A stretch of DNA of 29,051 bases from DAOMNN01 sp050486545 (GTDB lineage: Bacteria > Pseudomonadota > Gammaproteobacteria > Burkholderiales > Rhodocyclaceae): contig JBJHDM010000044.1 in the NCBI GenBank assembly GCA_050486545.1, positions 1-29,051 on the forward strand. The letters run 5' to 3'. Shown here one piece after another: positions 14,651-21,775 of this stretch. Made by a program: the position numbers and the translations under genes. A model generated the notes under the pieces. The model did no database searches. It worked only from the letters and a program-made list of their open reading frames with translations, and was not told the DNA's origin. Every line of letters starts with the position of its first letter. Position 1 is the first letter of the stretch.

Positions 14651-16158
14651 ACGCAACTATGGAAACGATCGAGCCGGGCGAACGCGAGGCCGACTTTTCG
14701 TCGGTCGACAAGGTCGCCGTGGTCGAGGCGCTGAGCCGTATCCTGCCGCCGGGCATGCTGATGGTCGCGGCCGAGGACCTGCGCCCCTACGAATGCGACG
14801 GGCTCACCGCCTATCGTCAACTGCCGATGATCGTCGCGCTGCCCACGACCGAGGAGCAGGTCGTGGAGGTGCTCCGCTGCTGTCACGAACTGGGCGTGCC
14901 GGTCGTGGCGCGGGGTGCCGGGACCGGTCTTTCGGGCGGCGCGCTGCCGCACGCCAGCGGGGTGTTGCTGTCGCTTGCGCGCTTCAACCGCATCCTGCGC
15001 CTCGATCCGGTGTCGCGTACCGCGGTGGTCCAGCCGGGGGTGCGCAACCTGGCGATCTCCGAGGCCGCAGCACCGTTCAGGCTCTACTATGCGCCGGATC
15101 CGTCGTCGCAGATCGCCTGTACGATCGGCGGAAACGTGGCGGAGAACTCCGGCGGGGTGCACTGCCTCAAGTACGGGCTGACCGTGCATAACGTCCTGCG
15201 CGTGCGCGGGGTGACGATCGACGGCGAGGTCGTGGAGTTCGGCAGTCACGCTCCCGATGCGCCGGGGTACGACCTGCTGGCGGCGATGATCGGCTCGGAG
15301 GGGATGCTGGCGGTGGTCACCGAGGTCACGGTCAAGCTGGTTCCGACGCCGCAGGTGGCACGCTGCCTGCTCGCGGCCTTCGACGATGTCGTGAAGGCGG
15401 GCGACGCGGTCGCCGCGATCATCGCAGCGGGCATCATCCCCGCAGGTCTCGAGATGATGGACCAGCCCGCGACCGTGGCGGTCGAGGAGTTCGTCCATGC
15501 GGGGTATCCGCTCGACGCCAAGGCGATCCTGCTGTGCGAATCCGACGGCACGCCCGAAGAGGTGGCCGAGGAGGTCGAAAGGATGCGCGAAGTGCTTGCC
15601 GCAGCCGGTGCGACCGAAATCCGCGTATCGAGCGACGAAGCCGAGCGGCTGCGCTTCTGGGCCGGCCGCAAGGCCGCGTTTCCGGCTGCCGGTCGCCTGT
15701 CGCCGGACTACTACTGCATGGACGGCACGATTCCGCGCAAGCGCGTGGGTGAGATGCTCGAAGCCATCCAGCGCATGGAGGAGACCTACGGGCTGCGTTG
15801 CATCAACGTGTTCCATGCCGGCGACGGCAACCTGCATCCGTTGATCCTGTTCGATGCCAATCAGGCGGGCGAACTCGAGCGGGCCGAGCACTTCGGCGCC
15901 GACATCCTCGAACTGTCGGTCGAGCTTGGCGGCACGATCACCGGGGAGCACGGCGTGGGCATCGAGAAGATCAACCAGATGTGCAGCCAGTTCTCGCGTG
16001 CCGAACTGGCGATGCTGTTCCGGGTCAAGGCGGCCTTCGACCCGCCCGGGCTGCTGAACCCGGGCAAGGCCATCCCGACACTGAACCGCTGTGCCGACTA
16101 CGGCCGGCTCCGGGTGACCGACGGCAAGCTGCCGCACCCGGACCTTCCGAGGTTCTGA
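14647..16158 (+). CDS. glcD: Glycolate oxidase subunit GlcD (FAD-linked)
   Basis: GlcD is the FAD-containing catalytic subunit of the membrane-associated glycolate dehydrogenase GlcDEF, which oxidises glycolate to glyoxylate. The 503-residue protein has a PCMH-type FAD-binding domain (about residues 55-235) with ARGAGTGLSGGA and GGNVAENSGG, and a C-terminal FAD-oxidase domain (about 270-470) with NVFHAGDGNLHP and GEHGVG. Length is close to E. coli GlcD. The ATG at 14647 overlaps the regulator's stop by 4 bases; an in-frame ATG at 14659 is a possible alternative start. A 50-codon membrane-protein gene, glcE and glcF follow in the same unit. Confidence 0.95.
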   Translation: MNATMETIEPGEREADFSSVDKVAVVEALSRILPPGMLMVAAEDLRPYECDGLTAYRQLPMIVALPTTEEQVVEVLRCCHELGVPVVARGAGTGLSGGALPHASGVLLSLARFNRILRLDPVSRTAVVQPGVRNLAISEAAAPFRLYYAPDPSSQIACTIGGNVAENSGGVHCLKYGLTVHNVLRVRGVTIDGEVVEFGSHAPDAPGYDLLAAMIGSEGMLAVVTEVTVKLVPTPQVARCLLAAFDDVVKAGDAVAAIIAAGIIPAGLEMMDQPATVAVEEFVHAGYPLDAKAILLCESDGTPEEVAEEVERMREVLAAAGATEIRVSSDEAERLRFWAGRKAAFPAAGRLSPDYYCMDGTIPRKRVGEMLEAIQRMEETYGLRCINVFHAGDGNLHPLILFDANQAGELERAEHFGADILELSVELGGTITGEHGVGIEKINQMCSQFSRAELAMLFRVKAAFDPPGLLNPGKAIPTLNRCADYGRLRVTDGKLPHPDLPRF

Positions 16159-16162
16159 GGCG

Positions 16163-16315
16163 ATGATGAGCAAGGAGTGGATCCAGTTTCTGCTGGTCGC
16201 GGTGCCGATCCTGTCGTTGATCGGGTCGTGGCTCGCGCTGCGCGGGATCGCCGACCGGATCGCGCGCAGGGAGCAGGCCTCCAGGATGGAATTCGACAAG
16301 GCAGGACTCGAATGA
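16163..16315 (+). CDS. Small single-pass membrane protein between glcD and glcE
   Basis: A 50-codon reading frame begins ATGATG at 16163, four bases after the glcD stop and behind a GAGG at 16156-16159; its TGA (16313-16315) overlaps the glcE ATG as ATGA. The product begins MMSKEWIQF, has one hydrophobic segment of about 19 residues (residues 8-26, LLVAVPILSLIGSWLAL), then a positively charged stretch DRIARREQ and a soluble tail of about 18 residues. The charge pattern is compatible with one transmembrane helix. Exact fit between two translationally coupled genes, with no wasted bases, is the main evidence that it is translated. I do not recognise a family. A role in anchoring or stabilising GlcDEF at the membrane is only inferred from position. 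Confidence 0.7.
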   Translation: MMSKEWIQFLLVAVPILSLIGSWLALRGIADRIARREQASRMEFDKAGLE

Positions 16316-17385
16316 ACGACGTGATCGAACAATGGTGCGAGCGGGTGCGCAATGCCGCATCCACGGCGACTACGCTGTGCCTTCGCGGTGGCGGAACCAA
16401 GGATTTCCATGGTCGGGAACCCGTGGGAGACGTGCTCGACACGCGGCCGTACGCGGGGGTGATCGGCTATGAGCCGACCGAACTCGTGGCCACGGTGCGC
16501 GCAGGGACGCCGCTGGCCGAGCTGGAAGCGTTGCTCGCAGATCAGAACCAGCAGCTGGCCTTCGAGCCGCCGCATTTCGGCAACGGGGCGACCGTCGGTG
16601 GCTGCGTCGCCGCCGGCCTCTCGGGGCCGCGGCGCCAGAGTGCCGGTGCGCTGCGCGATTACGTGCTGGGGGTGAAGATCCTCGACGGGCGCGGCGATGT
16701 ACTGAACTTCGGCGGGCAAGTCATGAAGAATGTGGCCGGCTACGACGTCTCGCGCCTGATCGCGGGCAGTCTGGGTACGCTGGGGCTGATCCTCGAGGTT
16801 TCGCTCAAGGTGCTGCCCCGCCCGGCGTGCGAACGGACCCTGCGCTTCGAATGCGACGAGGGCGAAGCAATCGCCCGTCTCAACCGTTGGGGTGGGCAGC
16901 CGTTGCCGGTCTCGGCCTCGTCGTGGCACGACGGCACGCTGATGCTGCGCCTGTCCGGGGCAGAACCGGCTGTCACCTCGGCGCTGGCCAAACTGGGCGG
17001 CGAATCCGTGGCGCAGGACGAGGCGGGGGCGTGGTGGACGTCGGTCCGGGAGCAGACCGCCGCGTGTTTCGACGTCGCGGGTGGCGATGCGTCGCTGTGG
17101 CGTGTCGCCGTCCCCACGGATGCGCCGGCGCTGGAGCTTGCAGGCGAACAGACGATCGAGTGGGGCGGCGGCCTGCGCTGGCTGCGTTCCGACGAGGCCC
17201 CCTCGCGCATCCGTGCGCGGGCGGCGGAACTCGGGGGGCATGCCACGCAGTTTCGCGGAGGTGACCGGACCGGCGAGGTGTTCCATCCGTTGCCGGCGCA
17301 CCTCATGACCATCCATCGCCGCCTCAAGCAGGCCTTCGATCCATCGGGCGTCTTCAACCCCGGTCGACTCTACGACGGACTCTGA
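16312..17385 (+). CDS. glcE: Glycolate oxidase subunit GlcE (FAD-binding)
   Basis: GlcE is the second FAD-binding-type subunit of glycolate dehydrogenase. The 357-residue product (E. coli about 350) has a PCMH-like domain (about residues 20-175) with LRGGGTKDF, FEPPHFG and GATVGG, VMKNVAGYDVSRL near 140, and a C-terminal segment ending LKQAFDPSGVFNPGRL, as in GlcD/GlcE relatives. The ATG at 16312 overlaps the small upstream gene by 4 bases; an in-frame start further upstream lies inside that gene and is rejected. glcF begins two bases after its stop. Confidence 0.94.
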   Translation: MNDVIEQWCERVRNAASTATTLCLRGGGTKDFHGREPVGDVLDTRPYAGVIGYEPTELVATVRAGTPLAELEALLADQNQQLAFEPPHFGNGATVGGCVAAGLSGPRRQSAGALRDYVLGVKILDGRGDVLNFGGQVMKNVAGYDVSRLIAGSLGTLGLILEVSLKVLPRPACERTLRFECDEGEAIARLNRWGGQPLPVSASSWHDGTLMLRLSGAEPAVTSALAKLGGESVAQDEAGAWWTSVREQTAACFDVAGGDASLWRVAVPTDAPALELAGEQTIEWGGGLRWLRSDEAPSRIRARAAELGGHATQFRGGDRTGEVFHPLPAHLMTIHRRLKQAFDPSGVFNPGRLYDGL

Positions 17386-17387
17386 AC

Positions 17388-18629
17388 ATGCAGACCCAGC
17401 TTGCCGACTTCATCAAGGACACTCCCGAAGGCCGGGAGGCCGACGAGATCCTGCGCAAATGCGTCCATTGCGGCTTCTGTACCGCGACCTGCCCGACCTA
17501 TCAGTTGCTCGGCGACGAACTGGACGGTCCGCGCGGACGCATCTACCTGATCAAGCAGCTGCTCGAGGGGCAGGAAGTCACGGCCCGCACCCGCCTGCAC
17601 CTCGATCGTTGCCTGACCTGCCGGTCCTGCGAGACGACCTGCCCGTCGGGGGTCCATTACAGCCGCCTTGCAGACATCGGGCGGCACATCGTCGAGCAAC
17701 GGGTGCCTCGCCAGGGCATGGATCGGGCGGTGCGCTGGGCCCTGCGCGAGTTCGTGCCGCGAGGCCGATTGTTCGGGGCGGCGATGGCCGCCGGCCGGCT
17801 CGTGCGCCCGCTGCTGCCGGCGACGCTCAAGGAGAAGGTGCCGGAATCGCGTCCCGCCGGACGCTGGCCGAGCGCTCGGCATTCGCGCCGCATGATCACG
17901 CTGGCCGGCTGCGTGCAGCCGTCGATGGCGCCGTCGATCAACGCCGCGGCCGCGCGCGTGCTCGATGCGGTGGGGATTTCGCTGGACGAAATGCCCGGTG
18001 CCGGATGTTGTGGTGCCGTGCGCTATCACCTCAACGACCAGGCGGGAGGCTGCGAGGATGCCCGCCGCAATATCGACGCCTGGTGGCCCGCGATCGAGCG
18101 TGGTGAAGTCGAGGCGATCGTGATGACGGCATCGGGTTGCGGCGTCCAGGTCAAGGACTACGGCCACATGCTCGCGCACGACCCCGCCTATGCACGGAAG
18201 GCCGCGCGCGTCGCCGAACTCACCCGCGACGTCAGCGAAATCGTGGCCGCGGAGGTCGAGCGGATCGAAGCCCTGTTCCGGGGACGCTCCGGGCCGGCGG
18301 CGCCGGTGGCGTTTCATGCACCGTGCACGCTGCAGCATGGCCTGAAGGTGCGCGGGGTGGTCGAGCGCCTGCTCGTGGCCGCCGGGTTCGCGCCAACGCC
18401 GGTGCGCGATGCCCATCTGTGCTGCGGTTCGGCGGGCACCTACTCCCTGCTCCAACCGGAACTGTCGAACCAGTTGCGCGAGAACAAGCTGACGGCGCTC
18501 GAGGAAGGCAAGGCCGGACTCATCGCCTCGGCCAACATCGGCTGCATCACGCACCTGCAGGCCGGCACCGCCACGCCGGTGCGCCACTGGATCGAACTGC
18601 TCGACGAACGGCTGGCAGCGCTGGCCTGA
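17388..18629 (+). CDS. glcF: Glycolate oxidase iron-sulfur subunit GlcF
   Basis: The 413-residue GlcF carries electrons from the flavin subunits toward the quinone pool. Two 4Fe-4S ferredoxin motifs are visible: Cys25-Cys28-Cys31-Cys35 (CVHCGFCTATCP) and Cys75-Cys78-Cys81-Cys85 (CLTCRSCETTCP). They are followed by two cysteine-rich CCG domains containing GAGCCGAVRYH and HLCCGSAGTYSL. Length is close to E. coli GlcF (about 407). It is the last gene of the operon, starting two bases after glcE and ending 18 bases before the convergent MaoC-like gene. glcG, glcB or a glycolate permease do not follow. Confidence 0.95.
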   Translation: MQTQLADFIKDTPEGREADEILRKCVHCGFCTATCPTYQLLGDELDGPRGRIYLIKQLLEGQEVTARTRLHLDRCLTCRSCETTCPSGVHYSRLADIGRHIVEQRVPRQGMDRAVRWALREFVPRGRLFGAAMAAGRLVRPLLPATLKEKVPESRPAGRWPSARHSRRMITLAGCVQPSMAPSINAAAARVLDAVGISLDEMPGAGCCGAVRYHLNDQAGGCEDARRNIDAWWPAIERGEVEAIVMTASGCGVQVKDYGHMLAHDPAYARKAARVAELTRDVSEIVAAEVERIEALFRGRSGPAAPVAFHAPCTLQHGLKVRGVVERLLVAAGFAPTPVRDAHLCCGSAGTYSLLQPELSNQLRENKLTALEEGKAGLIASANIGCITHLQAGTATPVRHWIELLDERLAALA

Positions 18630-18647
18630 ACGTCAGTTGCCCGAACG

Positions 18648-19091
18648 TCAGGTACGCGGGTTGTCGGCCACGAGCATTTTTGCTTCGGCCTCGGCGACCC
18701 GCGTGCCGTCCTGGTTGGTGCAGATTCCCGAAAGACTTACCATCCCGCCCTGGTGTTTCGGCTTGTCGTCCAGTGCGTCCACGGTCCACCGGATCGTCAG
18801 CGTGTCGCCCGCCATGACCGGGGCGAGGAACCGGGACGTGTGCTCGACGTACGCGATCGCGGTCCCATGGAACAGCATGCCCAGCTGCGCCGCCATGAAC
18901 GACGTGGTCAGGTAGCCGTGCGCGATGCGGTTCCCGAAGCGGGACTGTTCGGCGAAGCGCTGGTTGGTGTGAAGCGGGTTGAAGTCGCCGAACAGCCCGG
19001 CCCCCAGTACGAGGTGGGTTTCGGTGATCGTCATCGTCGTTTCATACGGGTCGCCAATGCAGATTTCGTTGAAGCCGCGGCCAGGGAACAT
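18648..19091 (-). CDS. MaoC-like (R)-specific enoyl-CoA hydratase/dehydratase
   Basis: A 147-residue single hot-dog-fold protein of the MaoC/hydratase 2 family, which hydrates trans-2-enoyl-CoA or dehydrates the reverse. The hydratase-2 signature is present as FGDFNPLH with catalytic Asp36 and His41, followed by RIAHGYL (residues 55-61). The ATG at 19091 is favoured over an in-frame start 93 bases upstream because conserved sequence begins there and GGAGAGA lies 2-8 bases before it. It is monocistronic and convergent with glcF. A 14-bp palindrome lies 35 bases upstream. Substrate chain length cannot be told; a role in beta-oxidation or polyhydroxyalkanoate precursor supply is possible. Confidence 0.88.
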   Translation of the reverse strand: MFPGRGFNEICIGDPYETTMTITETHLVLGAGLFGDFNPLHTNQRFAEQSRFGNRIAHGYLTTSFMAAQLGMLFHGTAIAYVEHTSRFLAPVMAGDTLTIRWTVDALDDKPKHQGGMVSLSGICTNQDGTRVAEAEAKMLVADNPRT

Positions 19092-19125
19092 GCTCTCTCC
19101 GTCGAGGGGGTGGATCGAAAGAAGT

Positions 19126-19139
19126 GTGAAATATTTCAC
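19126..19139. promoter_or_regulatory. Perfect 14-bp palindrome between the MaoC-like and PP2C genes
   Basis: GTGAAATATTTCAC is a perfect inverted repeat with no spacer (GTGAAAT/ATTTCAC). It lies in the 132-base divergent intergenic region, 35 bases before the MaoC-like start and 84 bases before the PP2C start. It looks like a dimeric repressor or activator site and lies where a promoter for the MaoC-like gene would be. I do not recognise the motif. Confidence 0.45.
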
Positions 19140-19223
19140 GAATGCCGCATGGGGCGGGGCGATGCGACACCCCGCAGCGGACATTGCTGATTATGATTCG
19201 CTAACCGTGGAATCTCCAAAACG

Positions 19224-19988
19224 ATGCCGCTGACCGTAGAAACCTGCGTTGCCCGCCACACCGGAGACCGGCTCGAACAGCAGGATCGGGTCGCCTTGTT
19301 CGCGCATCCGACCCGATCGGGCACCCTGATGGCGGTGCTCGCCGACGGCATGGGCGGACATAGCGGCGGTGCGATGGCGGCCGAGCAGGTCCTGATCAAG
19401 GCCCGGCAGAACTTCGAGGCCTATTCGCCGATATCGGAGACGCCGCGCCATCTGCTCGAAGGCATTGTCAACGAAGCCCATGTGGTGATCCGCCTGACCC
19501 GCTTCACCAGCGAGAAGGATCCGCACAGCACCGCCGTGGTGCTCATGCTGCAGCCCGGGCGCGTCGATTGGGCGCACTGCGGCGATTCCCGCCTCTATCA
19601 CTTCCGCGGCCCGACGACGGTCCATCGCAGTCTCGACCACTCCCTGGTCGGGGAGCTGCAGCGCAAGGGCCGGCTGGACGAAACCGGTGCCCTCAACCAC
19701 CCCCAGCGCAACGTGCTCCTGTCATGCCTGGGCAGCGATCGCGAACCGCGGATCGATTTCGGCGAGGTCGCACCGCTGGTCGCGGGCGACAGCTTCCTGC
19801 TCTGCTCGGATGGCCTGTGGGCCTACTTCACCGACGATGAACTTGCCCGGATCGTCTGCGACCTCGCGCCGCGCGAGGCCGCGCGCGTGCTGGTCGAACA
19901 GGCGCGCGAACGCGCGCTGGGTTCCGGCGACAACATCTCCCTTTCGATCGTCAAGCTGGTCGAGGTCGGGCGCAACGGCGTGCGCTGA
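19224..19988 (+). CDS. PP2C-family protein serine/threonine phosphatase
   Basis: The 254-residue soluble protein is a PPM/PP2C-type metal-dependent phosphatase of the bacterial Stp1/PrpC kind. The metal-binding aspartates are visible: Asp21 (QQDRV), Asp41 (LADGMGGHSGG), Asp196 (CSDGLW) and Asp236 (SGDNIS), together with CGDSRLY (119-124). The usual RNxD-type N-terminal motif reads EQQD, a mild deviation. Length is normal for a stand-alone catalytic domain. The ATG at 19224 has GGAA about 12 bases upstream, and TATGAT at 19192-19197 could be its -10. No Ser/Thr kinase or FHA-domain gene is nearby, so the partner is not shown here. Confidence 0.9.
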   Translation: MPLTVETCVARHTGDRLEQQDRVALFAHPTRSGTLMAVLADGMGGHSGGAMAAEQVLIKARQNFEAYSPISETPRHLLEGIVNEAHVVIRLTRFTSEKDPHSTAVVLMLQPGRVDWAHCGDSRLYHFRGPTTVHRSLDHSLVGELQRKGRLDETGALNHPQRNVLLSCLGSDREPRIDFGEVAPLVAGDSFLLCSDGLWAYFTDDELARIVCDLAPREAARVLVEQARERALGSGDNISLSIVKLVEVGRNGVR

Positions 19989-20091
19989 AACGCCGGCAAT
20001 TGCGCCGTCGACCGGTCGTACAGCCCTGGTTCGCGAGCCTGTCGAAGCCCTGTTGGCGGGCCTGCGACCGGAGATTGCTGGAAAAACAACG

Positions 20092-20119
20092 TTGCGGTTG
20101 TCGCCCGGGCCAGTATTAT
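20092..20119 (+). promoter_or_regulatory. Possible promoter of the pnt operon
   Basis: TATTAT (20114-20119) is a 5/6 match to the -10 box, preceded at 16 bases by TTGCGG (20092-20097), a 3/6 match to the -35 box. A start near 20126 would give a leader of about 204 bases. The -35 is weak, so an activator may be needed or the true promoter may differ. Confidence 0.4.
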
Positions 20120-20129
20120 CTTGTCTTTG

Positions 20130-20301
20130 CACCGTGTAAGCACCCCGGTTTGCGGAGCCGGGGCGACCAAGAACAGAGCCAGCGGTGTGCTGCATCTCCC
20201 GGCCGTCGTCGGCCGCCTTCGGGCGGCCTCGACTTCCGGGCACGGGCAACCTGCCGTTTGGGGGACGTGTGGGCCTGCCGGTGAACTTCGCGCAAGGTTG
20301 C
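20130..20301 (+). ncRNA. Structured 5' leader of pntAA (candidate cis-regulatory RNA)
   Basis: Three nested or successive inverted repeats can be seen. First, CACCG (20130-20134) with CGGTG (20183-20187) enclosing CCCCGG/CCGGGG (20143-20148 and 20158-20163). Second, a long interrupted hairpin at 20198-20240: CCCGG/CCGGG outside, GTCG/CGAC in the middle, and GGCCGCC/GGCGGCC closed by a UUCG tetraloop. Third, GCAACCT (20246-20252) with AGGTTGC (20295-20301). No T-run follows the tetraloop hairpin, so it is not a simple terminator. I do not recognise a known riboswitch class. Confidence 0.4.
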
Positions 20302-20329
20302 ATCCTTTAAATCAGTCAGGGAGGAGACA

Positions 20330-21454
20330 ATGCCTCTGTTAATTGGAGTGCCTTCGGAGAGTGACGCCGGCGAACGCCGTTTGCCGGTCGTTCCGGAGGT
20401 CGTCAAGAAGTATCTGGGCCTTGGAGCACAGGTCCTCATGGAGTCGGGCGCCGGCGCCCGTGCCCATTTCCGCGACGATAGCTTCGCGGACGTGCAGTTC
20501 GCGGAGAACTCCGCGGACGTGTTTGCCCAGGCGGACGTCGTCTTCTGCGTGCAGCCACCCCCGTCCAAGCTCGTGGCCAAGCTCAAGCCCGGTGCCGTGC
20601 TGATCGGACTGCTGCAGCCGTGGACCGACGCGAAGCGGGTCAAGCAGCTTGCAGACAAGAACATCACCGCGTTCGCGCTCGAACTGGTGCCGCGCATCTC
20701 TCGCGCGCAGAGCATGGACGCGTTGTCGAGCCAGGCCGCCGTGGCCGGCTACGAGTGCGCGCTGATCGCCGCCGACCACAGTCCCAAGTTCTTCCCGATG
20801 CTGACCTATGCGGCCGGCACGATCCGTCCGGCCAAGGTGCTGGTCATCGGTGCCGGCGTGGCGGGGTTGCAGGCGATTGCGACGGCCCGTCGCATCGGTG
20901 CGACCGTCGAAGCGTACGACGTTCGCCCGGAAGTGCGCGAGCAGATCGAGTCGCTCGGTGCGAAGTTCGTCGATACGGGCGTCTCCGCGGCCGGTACGGG
21001 TGGCTATGCGCGCGAACTGACCGACGAAGAGAAGGCGCAGCAGGCCGAACGGCTGGCCAAGGCGGTGGCGCAGGCCGACGCAGTGATCACCACGGCGGCG
21101 ATCCCGGGCAAGAAGGCGCCCCAGATCATTACCGCCGCGATGCTCGAGCGGATGAAGCCGGGTGCGGTGGTCGTCGATCTGGCCGCCGAGACCGGCGGCA
21201 ACGTCGAGGGCACCGTCGCCGGGGAGAAGAAGTGGATCGGCGACGTCCTCGTGATCGGCCCGACCCACATCGCCAGCCGCATGCCCGTGCATGCGTCCGA
21301 GATGTACGCCAAGAACCTGTTCAACTTCATCTCGCCCTTCATCAAGGAAGGCGCGCTGGAACTGGACTGGGAAGACGAAGTGGTTGCCGGCACCTGCCTG
21401 ACGCACGAGGGCGAGGTTCGGCACGCCGGCGTCAAGCAGGTACTCGGACTGTAA
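20330..21454 (+). CDS. pntAA: NAD(P) transhydrogenase subunit alpha part 1 (domain I)
   Basis: This 374-residue subunit is the NAD(H)-binding domain I of the proton-translocating transhydrogenase, which makes NADPH from NADH and NADP+ using the proton gradient. It has an alanine-dehydrogenase/PNT-like N-terminal part starting MPLLIGVPSE, the Rossmann motif GAGVAG (residues 174-179) and the following EAYDVRPEVREQIESLGAKF region that binds NAD. It lacks the membrane part found at the C-terminus of the fused E. coli PntA; that part is encoded separately next door. Strong ribosome site GGGAGGAG about 5 bases before the ATG. First gene of pntAA-pntAB-pntB. Confidence 0.96.
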   Translation: MPLLIGVPSESDAGERRLPVVPEVVKKYLGLGAQVLMESGAGARAHFRDDSFADVQFAENSADVFAQADVVFCVQPPPSKLVAKLKPGAVLIGLLQPWTDAKRVKQLADKNITAFALELVPRISRAQSMDALSSQAAVAGYECALIAADHSPKFFPMLTYAAGTIRPAKVLVIGAGVAGLQAIATARRIGATVEAYDVRPEVREQIESLGAKFVDTGVSAAGTGGYARELTDEEKAQQAERLAKAVAQADAVITTAAIPGKKAPQIITAAMLERMKPGAVVVDLAAETGGNVEGTVAGEKKWIGDVLVIGPTHIASRMPVHASEMYAKNLFNFISPFIKEGALELDWEDEVVAGTCLTHEGEVRHAGVKQVLGL

Positions 21455-21463
21455 GCGGAGGAC

Positions 21464-21775
21464 ATGACGATGGAAGGCTTTACCGCACTGTATATCTTCA
21501 TGCTGGCCGCGTTCACCGGTTACGAGGTGATCTCGCGCGTGCCGGTGATCTTGCATACGCCCTTGATGTCGGGCTCGAACTTCGTCCATGGCGTGGTTCT
21601 GGTGGGGGCAATGGTCGCACTCGGCAAGGCGGATCCGGATGACCCGCTGCAATTGCTGATCGGCTTCCTTGCCGTATTTCTCGGCGCGGCCAACGCTGCC
21701 GGCGGTTACGTGGTGACCGAGCGCATGCTGGCCATGTTCAAGACCCGCAAGAGCAACGAAGGGGGCGCCCAATGA
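21464..21775 (+). CDS. pntAB: NAD(P) transhydrogenase subunit alpha part 2 (membrane)
   Basis: The 103-residue protein supplies the first membrane helices of transhydrogenase domain II. Three hydrophobic segments are visible (about residues 8-24, 42-54 and 64-84), with conserved stretches FTGYEVISRVP and SGSNFVHGVV. Its TGA overlaps the pntB ATG by 4 bases, and it starts 9 bases after pntAA. GGAGG at 21457-21461 is only 2 bases from the first ATG (21464); the second in-frame ATG at 21470 has better spacing and may be the true start. Confidence 0.94.
   Translation: MTMEGFTALYIFMLAAFTGYEVISRVPVILHTPLMSGSNFVHGVVLVGAMVALGKADPDDPLQLLIGFLAVFLGAANAAGGYVVTERMLAMFKTRKSNEGGAQ

Larger units (their letters stand above)
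19989..20329. other. 341-base gap between PP2C gene and pntAA
   Basis: No convincing gene is seen in this stretch. The first 100 bases hold little beyond a short sequence resembling a common proteobacterial intergenic repeat (20030-20052). A possible promoter lies at 20092-20119, and the remaining roughly 200 bases form a leader rich in inverted repeats before the pntAA ribosome site GGGAGGAG. Confidence 0.6.

Noticed and set aside
14506..17316. Very long open frame (about 936 codons) on the minus strand opposite glcD-glcE
   Set aside because: It lies antisense to well-identified genes, has Arg/His/Asp-rich low-complexity composition typical of GC-rich antisense frames, and resembles no family.
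19192..19197. TATGAT as -10 box for the PP2C gene
   Set aside because: No -35 hexamer at 16-18 bases upstream; kept only as a remark under the PP2C gene.
20030..20052. Sequence similar to the common proteobacterial intergenic repeat containing GAGCCTGTCGAAG
   Set aside because: Only one partial copy is present, without the paired arm or a second copy in the window, so I cannot call it a repeat element.
20000..20284. Open frame of 94 codons in the leader region before pntAA
   Set aside because: Its Cys/Arg-rich sequence has no recognisable domain, it lacks a good ribosome site and it overlaps a strongly structured region.
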